A DNA stretch of 64,000 nt from Gluconobacter kondonii (GCF_002723995.1 NZ_BEWP01000007.1:1-64000); one strand, 5' to 3'. Counted from the stretch's first letter, positions 7,937 to 19,342 are shown. Numbers and translations are program-made. Notes: a model not told the origin generated them from the sequence alone.

Positions 7937-8764
7937 ATGCGTCTCTCCCCGCACATGGCCGTCATGCAGGGTGCTGCGCAGAAGGCCTCGCGCCGTCTGC
8001 TCCGTGACTTTGCCGAGGTCGAACAGCTTCAGGTCAGCATCAAGGGCCCGGGAGATTTCGTCTCCCAGGCCGACCTGCGCGCCGAAACCATCCTCCGCGA
8101 AGAACTGAGCCGTGCGCGGCCGGGCTACGCCTTCCTGATGGAAGAAAGCGGCGCTTCGGGCGGGGATAACTGGACCTGGCGCTGGATTGTCGATCCGCTG
8201 GACGGCACGACGAACTTCCTGCACGGCATTCCGCACTGGGCCATTTCCATCGGCCTTCAGCGCAGACTTCAGGACGGATCGGTCGAACTGGTCGCGGCGG
8301 TTGTCTACAACCCGGCGGCCAACGAAATGTTCTGGGCCGAAAAGGGCGTGGGCGCGTTCCTCAACGAGCGCCGCCTCCGCGTGTCCGGTCGCCGCAACAT
8401 GCTGGAAGCCGTTTTCGCGACAGGCATTCCCTTTGCGAAAGTCCCAAGCAGCAGCCGTCTGCCGTTCGCCCGCGTTCTGGGCGCACTGATGCCGCAGGTC
8501 GCAGGGATTCGCCGCTTCGGTGCCGCTGCCCTTGATCTCGCATGGGTGGCAGCAGGCCGCTACGAAGGCTACTGGGAATTCGGCATCAAGCCGTGGGACT
8601 GCGCAGCCGGTCTGCTTCTCGTCCGTGAAGCCGGTGGTTATGCGACCGACCCGGACGGTAACGAACTCCACGATCTGCCGGACGACGTGAATGTCGTTGC
8701 CGGAAACACCAACCTGCACGGCACCCTGCGCGCGCTCGTGCATGAGGCCCTGAACCGGGGTTGA
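7937..8764 (+). CDS. suhB: Inositol monophosphatase family protein
   Basis: A 275-residue Mg-dependent, Li-sensitive-type phosphatase. The metal sites are clear: MEESGAS, WIVDPLDGTTNFLHG (the DPLDGT motif) and the C-terminal WEFGIKPWDCAAGLLLVREAGG block. Members dephosphorylate inositol-1-phosphate and related sugar phosphates; E. coli SuhB also has a ribosomal-RNA transcription role. It is 6 nt downstream of efp and probably co-transcribed. The family is certain, the physiological substrate is not. Confidence 0.92.
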   Translation: MRLSPHMAVMQGAAQKASRRLLRDFAEVEQLQVSIKGPGDFVSQADLRAETILREELSRARPGYAFLMEESGASGGDNWTWRWIVDPLDGTTNFLHGIPHWAISIGLQRRLQDGSVELVAAVVYNPAANEMFWAEKGVGAFLNERRLRVSGRRNMLEAVFATGIPFAKVPSSSRLPFARVLGALMPQVAGIRRFGAAALDLAWVAAGRYEGYWEFGIKPWDCAAGLLLVREAGGYATDPDGNELHDLPDDVNVVAGNTNLHGTLRALVHEALNRG

Positions 8765-8838
8765 TCTCTCGGAGCTGACGAAACTGCCCTCACGCCCCAT
8801 TGCGGGAGTCGTGAGGCGTCGTCTAGGATCGGCCTGAC

Positions 8839-9603
8839 ATGAACAGGCCGATCCTCTCCTCCCTTTCTCTGGCGGCCTTTCTGGCCTGCCTTTCGCTGCC
8901 CGCCGCACAGGCACAGGTCACCAGCAATCTGGATGATCTGCCTCAGGGCAAGTCCGCTCCCACCGCAAAAAAAACGGCTGCTGCGCCACATACGGCCCAC
9001 ACCTCCGCCGCACACAGCAACACGAAGCCGGTCTCGCAGAAACCTGCTGCGACATCCACGCCTGCCCCGGCAGCCACTCCGGTCAAATCTGCTCCAGCGC
9101 ATGAGACGGTTCCGGGCGTTCCTGCCGCCCCGCCACCGCCCGTCGTGCTGCCCCCACCATTCGTTCCAGTTCAGCTCCATCCCCCCGTTCCTCCGACGGA
9201 CGTGACCGCTGTCGCCGATGCCGCAAGCCACACGGAATCGCTGCCTGACGGTGGAATGAGAGTTCTGTTTCCATCCGGAAGCGAGGCGTTGAACGCCGAC
9301 AGCCTCAAAGCGCTTCAGGCTTACGGAACCGAACTCTCCCATCACCCGGAAGAGCGGGTCGTGCTGATCGCTCATGCCACCCTGCCGGGCGATGACGTGT
9401 CCATGCCGCGCCGCATCGCGCTGGCCCGCGCACTTGCCGTCCGTTCGATCTTCATTCACGCAGGTGTCGCCACGACCCGTCTTTATCCCCGCGCGCTGGG
9501 ACGACCGGACGCCGGAGACAGCGCGCCTGCCGACCGGCTGGATGTTGTCATTGAGACAAATCCCGTCGACCCCTCACCTTCCGCAAACGGCCTGCCGAAA
9601 TAA
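8839..9603 (+). CDS. Periplasmic Pro/Ala-rich OmpA-like protein
   Basis: A 254-residue exported protein: signal peptide ending LPAAQAQ (about res 26), a low-complexity Pro/Ala/Thr spacer to about res 125, then an OmpA-like C-terminal domain (GGMRVLFPSGSEALNADSLKAL, RRIALARALAVRSIFIHAG, ADRLDVVIE). The peptidoglycan-binding Asp/Arg signature is incomplete. It precedes the MotA/MotB-like pair by 18 nt in the same operon, so it may connect that stator to the wall or outer membrane. Confidence 0.7.
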   Translation: MNRPILSSLSLAAFLACLSLPAAQAQVTSNLDDLPQGKSAPTAKKTAAAPHTAHTSAAHSNTKPVSQKPAATSTPAPAATPVKSAPAHETVPGVPAAPPPPVVLPPPFVPVQLHPPVPPTDVTAVADAASHTESLPDGGMRVLFPSGSEALNADSLKALQAYGTELSHHPEERVVLIAHATLPGDDVSMPRRIALARALAVRSIFIHAGVATTRLYPRALGRPDAGDSAPADRLDVVIETNPVDPSPSANGLPK

Positions 9604-9621
9604 CATCAGGAAAGACACGCC

Positions 9622-10758
9622 GTGACACGTCCTACGACCTATCTGCTCCGAATGGCCGTTTTCCTTGTCGCGGTCGGCCTTCTGGCCGCGACAATGGGCA
9701 CAACCCTGCTTCAGGCCTTCAGCGCGAACCCGAAGCTCGATGCCATTATCCTCGGTGTGCTCCTGCTGGGCATCCTGTGGAACCTGCATGTCGTCCAGCG
9801 CCTCATGCCGGAAGTTCACTGGGTTGAACTCCTACGCCAGCCTCGCGCCGGTCTGGCCGCGCCCAAGGCGCCCCGCCTGCTCGCGCCCATGGCCAGCATG
9901 CTGGCAGCCCGCAACCGGACGGACCGCCTGACGCTCTCGACCCAGACTACACAGGCCATGCTCGACAGCCTGTCCTCTCGTCTGGACGAAAGCCGGGAAA
10001 TCTCCCGCTACATGACCCAGCTTCTGATTTTTCTGGGTCTGTTGGGCACGTTCTACGGCCTTCTGCTAACGGTGAGTTCGATTGCCGGTGTAATCGGTGG
10101 CATGTCCGCAGGCAGCGGCGACATGGACGTCATGTTCAACCAGCTCAAGACGGGCCTTGCCGGACCACTCGCCGGAATGTCCACGGCGTTCTCGGGCTCG
10201 ATGTTCGGCCTCGCCGGCGCACTGGTTCTCGGCTTTCTGGATCTCACAGCCGGGCAGGCCCAGACCCGCTTCTTCAATGAACTGGAAGAATGGCTGGCTG
10301 GCGTCACCCGCGTCACGGGCAGCACGTCCATCGAGAGCGACGGCGCCCCTGTTCCGGCCTATGTTCAGGCCTTGCTCGAACAGACCGCCGAAAATCTGGA
10401 AACGCTCCAGAACGCCGTCTCCCGCAGCGAGGAAAACCGCGTCCGCGAACTGCACATGCTCGACAGCCTTCAGGAACGTCTGCGCGGCATGACGGATCTG
10501 CTCGCCGCCAACCAGACCCTCATGACCCGCACCGCCGAAACCCAGACCGCCCTTCTGCGCCATATGGGCGATGATGGTCCGGGCTCTCAGGGAACGGCGC
10601 TCCTGCGGATCGAAACGCATCTCAGCCGCCTGATCCAAGAGCTTCATGAAGGCCGCGCCCAGACAATCGGCGAGTTACGCAACGATCTCCGTGTTCTGGC
10701 CCGCACGATTGCCGCAGCCTCAGGCAGCACGACGCCCTCCCCCGGCAGGCAGGACTGA
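9622..10758 (+). CDS. MotA/TolQ/ExbB-type proton channel subunit
   Basis: A 378-residue membrane protein. Hydrophobic segments lie near res 10-30 and 40-60, then two at about 133-165 (LLIFLGLLGTFYGLLLTVSSIAG) and 183-212 (GMSTAFSGSMFGLAGALVLGF), the signature of the MotA/TolQ/ExbB channel family. A cytoplasmic helical C-terminal region follows. The start is GTG after AGGAAAG. The partner gene begins 3 nt after its stop. No flagellar, tol or exb gene is nearby, so this is a stand-alone stator, architecturally like ZorA. Confidence 0.8.
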   Translation: MTRPTTYLLRMAVFLVAVGLLAATMGTTLLQAFSANPKLDAIILGVLLLGILWNLHVVQRLMPEVHWVELLRQPRAGLAAPKAPRLLAPMASMLAARNRTDRLTLSTQTTQAMLDSLSSRLDESREISRYMTQLLIFLGLLGTFYGLLLTVSSIAGVIGGMSAGSGDMDVMFNQLKTGLAGPLAGMSTAFSGSMFGLAGALVLGFLDLTAGQAQTRFFNELEEWLAGVTRVTGSTSIESDGAPVPAYVQALLEQTAENLETLQNAVSRSEENRVRELHMLDSLQERLRGMTDLLAANQTLMTRTAETQTALLRHMGDDGPGSQGTALLRIETHLSRLIQELHEGRAQTIGELRNDLRVLARTIAAASGSTTPSPGRQD

Positions 10759-10761
10759 TCC

Positions 10762-11763
10762 ATGGCCCGGCGCAGACGCGGATCTCACAACGCCCTTGAT
10801 GCATGGCCCGGCTATGTGGACGCTTTGTCCACCCTGCTGATGGTCGTCACCTTCGTTCTGCTCGTCTTCGTCGTGGGGCAGCAATTCCTGTCGGTCTCGC
10901 TCTCACGACGCGAACACACGCTCGACGCCCTGCAAAAGCAACTGGCCGAACTGTCGCACATGCTGTCGATGACGGAAGACAAAAATAAAAGCCTGTCCTC
11001 AACCGTCGCCACCCTGTCTGACGAAAAACAACACAACCAGGCCCAGCTCCAGACCCTTTCGACCCAGATCGCCGCCCTGACGGGACAGCTTCAGTCGAAA
11101 GATCAGGCATTGGCCTCGGCAGACGACACAAGCAAACAGCAGAACAGTAAGATCTCGGACCTTCAGGCTCAGGTTGAAGAACTGACCCGCCAGCTTCAGG
11201 CGATCAGCAACGCCCTCGACATTGAGAAGAAGAACGAGCAGGGCAAGGACGCGCAGATCGCGGACCTTGGCAACAAGCTCAATCTAGCGCTGGCCGATAA
11301 GGTCAATCAGCTCAAACGCTATCGTTCAGAGTTCTTCGGACGTCTGCGGGATCTGCTGAAAAACCAGAAAGGCGTGAATGTCGTGGGAGACCGTTTTGTC
11401 TTCCAGTCGGAAATCCTGTTCCCGCAGGGGAGTGCCGAACTGACGCCGGAAGGACGCAAGGAGATCACAACCCTCGCCCACACCTTCAAACAGGTCGCCT
11501 CAACGATTCCGACGGATCTTCCGTGGATTCTGCGCGTGGATGGTCATGCTGACCGCCAACCGATCCACAGCGCCTTTCCCAGCAACTGGGAACTGTCGTC
11601 GGAGCGCGCCATCACGGTGGTCAAACTGCTGATTGCCGAGGGCGTGGACCCGCGCCATCTGGCCGCAACAGGCTTTGCCGACTACCAGCCTCTGGACGCT
11701 GCCACCACACCGGCAGCCTACGCCAGAAACCGCAGGATCGAGTTCCGTCTGACGGACCGCTGA
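10762..11763 (+). CDS. MotB-like stator subunit with coiled coil and OmpA domain
   Basis: A 333-residue inner-membrane protein: short cytoplasmic N-terminus, one transmembrane helix starting WPGYVDALSTLLMVVTF with Asp20 in the place of the proton-carrying Asp of MotB, a long coiled coil (about res 50-190), and a C-terminal OmpA peptidoglycan-binding domain (VDGHADRQP, NWELSSERAITVVKLLI, YARNRRIEFRL). It forms an operon with the MotA-like gene and is followed by a strong terminator. The pair should be a proton-driven 5:2-type motor anchored to peptidoglycan; its output is unknown. Confidence 0.82.
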   Translation: MARRRRGSHNALDAWPGYVDALSTLLMVVTFVLLVFVVGQQFLSVSLSRREHTLDALQKQLAELSHMLSMTEDKNKSLSSTVATLSDEKQHNQAQLQTLSTQIAALTGQLQSKDQALASADDTSKQQNSKISDLQAQVEELTRQLQAISNALDIEKKNEQGKDAQIADLGNKLNLALADKVNQLKRYRSEFFGRLRDLLKNQKGVNVVGDRFVFQSEILFPQGSAELTPEGRKEITTLAHTFKQVASTIPTDLPWILRVDGHADRQPIHSAFPSNWELSSERAITVVKLLIAEGVDPRHLAATGFADYQPLDAATTPAAYARNRRIEFRLTDR

Positions 11764-11773
11764 TCCCACTCCC

Positions 11774-11801
11774 GCCTGCCTTTTCACAAAGGCAGGCTTT
11801 T
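11774..11801 (+). terminator. Rho-independent terminator of the stator operon
   Basis: A perfect 10-bp stem (GCCTGCCTTT / AAAGGCAGGC) with a 4-nt loop is followed by TTTT. It lies 11 nt after the MotB-like stop and separates that operon from lepA. Confidence 0.8.
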
Positions 11802-11830
11802 GCGCAGATCTACTGACATTTCTGCGATAA
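11800..11830 (+). promoter_or_regulatory. Possible lepA promoter
   Basis: An extended -10 (TGCGATAAT, 11822-11830) with a weak TTGCGC upstream at a 19-nt spacing lies just after the terminator and 17 nt before the lepA ATG. The leader would be very short, consistent with the weak ribosome-binding site. Confidence 0.35.
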
Positions 11831-11847
11831 TCCCTTATGTAGCAGCC

Positions 11848-13650
<1,803 letters not shown>

Positions 13651-13660
13651 GACCTGTCCC

Positions 13661-15067
13661 ATGTCGAAAAGCGCCGCCATCCTGTTCGTTCACAACGAGG
13701 TTGATACGATCGGATGGTGGCTGGCCCATCACGCAACAATCGGTTTCTCGACCCTGATTGTTTGTGACGACCATTCGACAGACGGGACGCTTACGGCCCT
13801 CTCAAACGCTGCCACACTCTACGACATCCGGGTCCAGTCTGCGGATACAACGCTCTCCACGCGGCTGGAACGTCAGACCCGGTTCCACGAAAACGCGCTC
13901 GCACAGGGTCACGACGAATTCGACTGGATGATGATTCTGGCGGCGGACGAGTACCTGCATTTCGAGACCGCCCGATCCGTCGCTGAATTCACGGCCAATG
14001 CCCCCGGAACGACAATTCCCGTAAACTGGTGCCTGTTCGGCTCTTCCGGACGCCTGACACCCTCGGCCTTTTCCCCGGTCGAGACCTTCATCCGTCACGG
14101 CCTTCTCAGCCTGCCTGATCATCGCGTTGTGCGGCATCTTGTTCAGCCACGCTCTCTCGACACCGGCCTGCCTGACCCCTTTTCGGCGTTGGATAGAAAT
14201 GCCGTCTGGGACGAAGCGCGGATTCTTCACTTTGCCGCCAGCGACCGGGAAAGTTTCTTCAAGCGCGATTCTAGCGCGACGCCTGAACAGGCCTGGAAAA
14301 ATTTCGATCGCAATGATGCTGAATATGGCGGCGCAAACCGCTGGCTTCCCGGAAGCCGCCGGATCGCCTCATTCCTGACCCAGGCGTCGCTGACCGATCT
14401 TTATTGGCGCCTCAAGGCCGTCATGACCCATGCAGATAAGTCCACTCTGCAAAAACTTGGCCTGACACCCGATCAGCTTTCCGTGTCTTCGTCTTCCCGC
14501 TCACAACCACAGTTTCGTTTCTGTACGCTCGGGGCAACGCAGCGCCTGATGCTGGATATGCAAACCGGCTCTCTCGTTCCTGTTGGAGAAACTGACACGA
14601 ATTTCGGGCGCTACAATCCGCTCATCATGGCTTTGGAAGTATCGGATACCGATATCTGGAACGCATGCCTGTTTGTGGAAAACCCACTGCCCGGCCGATA
14701 TCTCTCACTCGCAGGCTCGCCGACGCTCCTGCCCATGGTACCGCTCCACATCAAAATCGCTGAAAACACGGTTCAGTCCCCCGTGAGTGGTGACGACATC
14801 CATATCGCCATCCCCGATCATGCCCTGACGGAAATTGACGCCACAATAAGTCTCTACAGCCGCATTACATCTTTCATGGTTCTGACGGCGGGGGGCCATA
14901 ACCTCGCAGGATTACTGCGCGGAATTGAAAGGCTTCCCGCAGCAGATGCAAGCGCCCTGGGATGTGCGGTTGCTATGCTGCCGTTCGAGGAGGCCGAGCG
15001 TCTGTCCGATGCTTTTCCGGGTGTTGTCCCAAGGAATGTGCGGTCGGCCCGACCGCCTCAGGCCTGA
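13661..15067 (+). CDS. Family-2-type glycosyltransferase
   Basis: A 468-residue protein whose first 230 residues are a GT-A domain: AAILFVHNEVDTIGWWLAHH at the N-terminus, DDHSTDGT nucleotide-binding motif (about res 27-34) and LAADEYLHF as the probable metal-binding position, followed by a PVNWCLFGSSG pattern common in bacterial relatives of GT92/GT2 enzymes. The C-terminal 220 residues are not recognised. It is probably cytosolic and transfers sugar to an envelope acceptor. The acceptor is unknown. Its 3' end overlaps the heme oxygenase gene convergently by 10 nt. Confidence 0.75.
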   Translation: MSKSAAILFVHNEVDTIGWWLAHHATIGFSTLIVCDDHSTDGTLTALSNAATLYDIRVQSADTTLSTRLERQTRFHENALAQGHDEFDWMMILAADEYLHFETARSVAEFTANAPGTTIPVNWCLFGSSGRLTPSAFSPVETFIRHGLLSLPDHRVVRHLVQPRSLDTGLPDPFSALDRNAVWDEARILHFAASDRESFFKRDSSATPEQAWKNFDRNDAEYGGANRWLPGSRRIASFLTQASLTDLYWRLKAVMTHADKSTLQKLGLTPDQLSVSSSSRSQPQFRFCTLGATQRLMLDMQTGSLVPVGETDTNFGRYNPLIMALEVSDTDIWNACLFVENPLPGRYLSLAGSPTLLPMVPLHIKIAENTVQSPVSGDDIHIAIPDHALTEIDATISLYSRITSFMVLTAGGHNLAGLLRGIERLPAADASALGCAVAMLPFEEAERLSDAFPGVVPRNVRSARPPQA

Positions 15068-15615
15068 GAACCGGCGCTATTGCGGAACAAGTCAAACGTC
15101 AGGACTGCCCCAGCCGTAACAGCCTTACGCTGTGCCACATCGCTCTCGTTCAGAAAGTGCTCCAGATAGGCCAGAAACTCCGGCCATTCCCCTTTCTGAT
15201 GAAACGCCGACAGATACGCCCGAGGCAAGCCCTCAGCTACACGGGCCGAAAGCACCCGACCGCCAAGGCGCGATCCCTCCAGAACATACAACACACCCAG
15301 CGCCATGCCGTCATGCTCGGGAAAGATGTCCTGACGCGCCGCAGGAACTTCAACCCCCATCTGCCGCAGATCCTCCTTCAGCAGTTCCGAGCGTGAATGC
15401 CATGATGGCAGCACACTCGCATGCTTCGCGAGATAAGTCTCGGCCGTCAGAAGCGCGCCTGCATGAGCTGTCAGAAACGCACCGTAGGATTCTTTATCCG
15501 CAAGATCGAAACGCGAAAAAACTTCATCCACGGCTTCGTGCGCCTTTCGGCTGACACGTCGCAGTTCCGCAAGGCCTGAGCCGTCCTGACTGCCGATGCG
15601 TTCAACCGTGTCCAT
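15058..15615 (-). CDS. Heme oxygenase (biliverdin-producing type)
   Basis: A 185-residue all-helical protein with the heme oxygenase pattern: a probable proximal His26 in RRVSRKAHEAVDEVF and a distal helix LGVLYVLEGSRLGGRVL carrying the Gly-rich hinge. The family opens heme to biliverdin, CO and iron. Many bacterial members pair with bacteriophytochromes, but none is visible here, so iron scavenging from heme is equally possible. Diverges from the AsmA gene across about 110 nt. Confidence 0.8.
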   Translation of the reverse strand: MDTVERIGSQDGSGLAELRRVSRKAHEAVDEVFSRFDLADKESYGAFLTAHAGALLTAETYLAKHASVLPSWHSRSELLKEDLRQMGVEVPAARQDIFPEHDGMALGVLYVLEGSRLGGRVLSARVAEGLPRAYLSAFHQKGEWPEFLAYLEHFLNESDVAQRKAVTAGAVLTFDLFRNSAGSQA

Positions 15616-15727
15616 CCGTTCCGACCTTCCCGTCTTTTGTGAAACCGTTTCTGATTCTGTCCGTAATTAGAGTGACTTGCAACAACCAGATCCGTCTCGG
15701 CACACCACAAATTCCGGAGAAACGCCG

Positions 15728-17866
15728 TTGAGCAGCACCCTGCCCCGAACACCATCCCCTTCTGACAACCCTCTCACCGGGCGGGGGAAGCGACACCGGC
15801 GCCTGAAAACCGCTGGCGGTATTGTCGGAGCGCTGGTGGCCGCCCTCATCGTGCTGATCCTGGTCTGGCAATGGGATTGGTTCGTTCCCTACATTGACCG
15901 CAAGGCCACAGCAGCCCTGCAACGCCCCGTCAGCATCGCGCATCTGCATGTTCATCTTGGCTTCAAACCAACAATTACGATCGATGATCTAAAAATCGGC
16001 CAGCCCGAGGGCTTCGGGAAAGAAAAAGACGACTTTGCCTCGGCTCACGCCATCACGGTCAAGGTCGATGCATGGCGTTACCTGACAGGTGGCGGTCTCT
16101 CCGTGCCACTGATCCGTGTCGACACACCAAAAGGCGACATCGTTTCACTGGCTGATGGCACGAACAACTATACGTTCCCCTCATCGTCCAACACATCCTC
16201 CCAGACAGCGTCGCCTTCAACAACACTGCCCAAGCTCGGCAAGATCGAGATCAATGACGGCGATATCCGTGTAGCGATGGCAAAGCTGAAGACGGACATG
16301 CACGTCCTTATCCATACCGTTCCGCCAAAAGACGGCGACGACGGGCATATCGTCATTGATCTCGAAGGCCGGTACGCCCGCGCACCCATCACGGGTCATA
16401 TTGTTGGGGGCGCCCTTCTGGACATCACAGACACCACGCATCCCTATCCAATCGATGGACGCCTCGCCAACGGCCCCACCTACATCACTCTGCGCGGCAC
16501 GGTTGACGATCCGATCCACTTCCGCGGTACCAATCTTGCCCTGCATTTTGCCGGCCCGGACATGGCGCTCCTTTACCCACTGACGGGCGTACCCATTCCG
16601 GAAACCCCGGCCTATAGCGTCACCGGCAATCTGGCCTATTCCGACCACGCAATCCGTTTCCAGAAATTCGAAGGCCATATGGGCTCTTCGGATATCGGCG
16701 GCGACATCAACGTCAATCCGCATCAGAAACCGACCTTCGTGGATGCGGCCCTTCATTCCCATCAAGTGGATCTGGCGGATCTGGGTGGCTTCATTGGCGC
16801 ACAGCCCGGCGAAGCGAAAAAAGCCGAACCGGCCAGCACCCGTGTACTGCCGGACAAGGCCATCAATGTCCCGAAACTCAATGCCGCCAACGTGCATCTG
16901 ACATATCACGGCGATCACATCCGCAATAAAAACTGGCCTCTGGACAATATTGATACCGAACTCGACATCCACGACGGCGCCATTGACCTCAAACACCTGA
17001 CCTTTGCCACCGGGACAGGAACCATTTCCGCAAATGCTACGCTTGAGCCGACCAAAAACGCCCAGTTCCACACCCGCTTCCGTCTGGACGTCTCCCGCCT
17101 TCCCCTCTCCCGCATCATGACATCCAAGGACATGTTCCAGGGTGAAGGCACTATTGGCGGTCATGTAACGCTTAATTCGACTGGCAATTCGGTCGCAACG
17201 CTGGTCGAAAACGGCAACGGTGGGACGACACTGGTGCTGGACCGCGGAGGTGATGTGACGGCCCTTCTTCCCGATCTGCTGGGGCTCAAGCTCGGCTCGG
17301 CCATTCTGTCTGCGCTCGGAATTCCGGATCGCTCAAAACTGGAATGCCTCGTGGCGGATCTGCCGCTCAAGGACGGTATTGTGCATACCGATGCAATGCT
17401 CCTGCAAACCGGTACTACCCGGACAAGCGGCACTGGCACCGTCAATTTTCATAAGGACACACTGGATTACGCCATCACCACCCGCTCGATCGGACCACAG
17501 ATCCTGTCTCTGCCCGGCGCGGTCCATATTTTTGGCCCGATCAACAACCCCACAATTCTGCCGGGTGCGGAACTGATCGGCCGCGTCACAGCCTCTGTGG
17601 GGCTTGGGATCGTCTTTCCGCCAGCAGCTCTGATCCCGACCATCCAGCTTGGTGTCGGCAAGGGCTCGGCCTGCGAAAAAGCCATTCTGGAAGCCAATGA
17701 ACATCCCGCCGCCGGGATCGCACCCGGCGCCACCACAGGCTCAGGCCCCAGCAGCATCCCGCACCCAGCACACCCACAGACAGCAACGCATCCGCAAACC
17801 TCACACCATCGCCTGTCTCCGGCAGAGATCCACAAGGCATGGGAGAAAAAATCGAATCCGAAATGA
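15728..17866 (+). CDS. AsmA-family envelope protein
   Basis: About 712 residues: a cytoplasmic basic N-terminus, one transmembrane helix (IVGALVAALIVLILVWQW), then a long periplasmic beta-rich region with the AsmA pattern (RPVSIAHLHVHLG near the start; TRSIGPQILSLPGAVHIFGPINNP near the end). AsmA-like proteins form bridge-like grooves implicated in lipid transport and outer-membrane homeostasis. The start is taken as TTG 15728 because GGAGA lies 8 nt upstream; another TTG exists at 15677. The C-terminus is His/Pro/Thr-rich and low complexity. Confidence 0.82.
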   Translation: MSSTLPRTPSPSDNPLTGRGKRHRRLKTAGGIVGALVAALIVLILVWQWDWFVPYIDRKATAALQRPVSIAHLHVHLGFKPTITIDDLKIGQPEGFGKEKDDFASAHAITVKVDAWRYLTGGGLSVPLIRVDTPKGDIVSLADGTNNYTFPSSSNTSSQTASPSTTLPKLGKIEINDGDIRVAMAKLKTDMHVLIHTVPPKDGDDGHIVIDLEGRYARAPITGHIVGGALLDITDTTHPYPIDGRLANGPTYITLRGTVDDPIHFRGTNLALHFAGPDMALLYPLTGVPIPETPAYSVTGNLAYSDHAIRFQKFEGHMGSSDIGGDINVNPHQKPTFVDAALHSHQVDLADLGGFIGAQPGEAKKAEPASTRVLPDKAINVPKLNAANVHLTYHGDHIRNKNWPLDNIDTELDIHDGAIDLKHLTFATGTGTISANATLEPTKNAQFHTRFRLDVSRLPLSRIMTSKDMFQGEGTIGGHVTLNSTGNSVATLVENGNGGTTLVLDRGGDVTALLPDLLGLKLGSAILSALGIPDRSKLECLVADLPLKDGIVHTDAMLLQTGTTRTSGTGTVNFHKDTLDYAITTRSIGPQILSLPGAVHIFGPINNPTILPGAELIGRVTASVGLGIVFPPAALIPTIQLGVGKGSACEKAILEANEHPAAGIAPGATTGSGPSSIPHPAHPQTATHPQTSHHRLSPAEIHKAWEKKSNPK

Positions 17867-17948
17867 AAAGATACGCTCCGGGTCGTGGCAGAACCAGCTT
17901 TTTTGACTATAGCTTGGCCCAGCCATCCCCTGCCCCCGGAGTGTCCGC

Positions 17949-19283
17949 TTGCTGCTATCCAGACTCGACCGCTGGTTCCATATCACCGCCCGCGGTTCAA
18001 CGATCCCGCGTGAGGTCATTGCCGGACTGACGGTCTTCGGGGCCATGGCCTATATCGTGGCCGTCAATCCGGCTATCCTCTCGGCGGCGGGTCTGGACCG
18101 TCACGACATGGTCATGACCACGATCGCCGGCGCCATCGCGGGTACGCTGCTAATGGCGCTCTGGGCCAGACTGCCCATCGCTCTTGCCCCCGCCATGAGC
18201 AGCAATGTCCTGTTCGCACAGGTTGTCGTGCAGCAAGCCCATGTCAGCCCGCGCACAGCCTTTACGGTCGTCCTGTTCAGCGGATTATGCTTCACTGCCC
18301 TCTCGCTGAGCCAGATCCGCCAGCGCATCATCCGTGGCTTTCCGCCCTCGATTGTGCTTGGGATCCAGATCGCACTCGGTGCCTTCATCGCCCGGATCGG
18401 CCTGATGACGGGCGGCATCGCCGTTCCTTCGCCCGAAGGTCTGACATTTGGCTCCCTGAGCAACCCGTCCGTCCTGCTCAGCATGGCTGGCGTCGTCCTG
18501 AGCGCCATTCTCGTCGTCCTGCGCGTCCCGGCCGGGCTGCTCCTTGCCATCCTCACCATTACCATCGCCGGACTGTTCATCCACACGCCCTCAGGCCCGA
18601 TCACGCATCTTCCAGCCCAACTTCTGGACTGGCCGCATTATCCGACCAACCTGTTCCTGCCCTTCGATTTCCACGAATATTTTTCCCATCTCGGACTTCT
18701 CGTCCCCATCACGCTCTATTTTCTGCTGAGCGATTTCTTCGACGCAACCGCAACAATGATGAGCGTCGCACACCGCGCAGGCCTGGACGGAACGGTTGAA
18801 AAACCTGCGCTCGACCATCGCGCTTTCGGTTCCGATGGAGCCGCCAGCATCATCGGCGCCTCGCTCGGAACCTGCACGGTCTCCGCCTATGTCGAGAGCC
18901 TGGCAGGCGTGGAAGCCGGAGGCCGGACAGGCCTGAGCGCACTGGTCGTCGCAGTCCTGTTTGCACTGTCTTCCGTTTTCTGGCCGCTCATCACCGCCAT
19001 TCCCGCGATCGCCACAGCGCCCGTGCTCATTCTCGTGGGACTGAACATGCTCGGCAGCCTCAGCCGCGTTGCTGAAACACCCGCAGAAGCCATCCCGCCC
19101 CTGATGATGCTGCTCATCGCAGGCGTGACCGGCAATTTCATGCTGAGTCTGTCCTGCGGCCTGCTGATCTACACCGCGCTCGCTGTCGCCACACGTCAGT
19201 TCCAGCGCCTAACGCCAATTGTCCTCGGTCTGGACGCCGCTTTCGTCTTTTACATGGTTCTTCAGGCGCACATGGGAGCATGA
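17949..19283 (+). CDS. NCS2-family purine/pyrimidine permease (AzgA-like)
   Basis: A 444-residue inner-membrane transporter with about 12-14 hydrophobic segments. Family markers: EVIAGLTVFGAMAYIVAVNP near the N-terminus, ALAPAMSSNVLF, LSDFFDATATMMSVAHRAG in the middle and ASLGTCTVSAYVES. This pattern points to the AzgA/GhxP branch, which carries adenine, guanine or hypoxanthine by proton symport. The start is TTG after CCGGAG; an ATG start would delete conserved sequence. Substrate not determined. Confidence 0.88.
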   Translation: MLLSRLDRWFHITARGSTIPREVIAGLTVFGAMAYIVAVNPAILSAAGLDRHDMVMTTIAGAIAGTLLMALWARLPIALAPAMSSNVLFAQVVVQQAHVSPRTAFTVVLFSGLCFTALSLSQIRQRIIRGFPPSIVLGIQIALGAFIARIGLMTGGIAVPSPEGLTFGSLSNPSVLLSMAGVVLSAILVVLRVPAGLLLAILTITIAGLFIHTPSGPITHLPAQLLDWPHYPTNLFLPFDFHEYFSHLGLLVPITLYFLLSDFFDATATMMSVAHRAGLDGTVEKPALDHRAFGSDGAASIIGASLGTCTVSAYVESLAGVEAGGRTGLSALVVAVLFALSSVFWPLITAIPAIATAPVLILVGLNMLGSLSRVAETPAEAIPPLMMLLIAGVTGNFMLSLSCGLLIYTALAVATRQFQRLTPIVLGLDAAFVFYMVLQAHMGA

Positions 19284-19342
19284 AGACTTTTTAAAGCGCC
19301 GTTTTAATTCTTTTTTCATAGCTTCAGGGCAGGCTGCCTCGC

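Noticed and set aside
7337-8914. 525-codon minus-strand frame over efp and the inositol phosphatase gene
   Set aside because: Both plus-strand genes are certain. The antisense frame has no recognisable features.
9622-11763. Zorya anti-phage defence system
   Set aside because: Only a ZorAB-like pair is present; no ZorC, ZorD or ZorE and no defence genes nearby.
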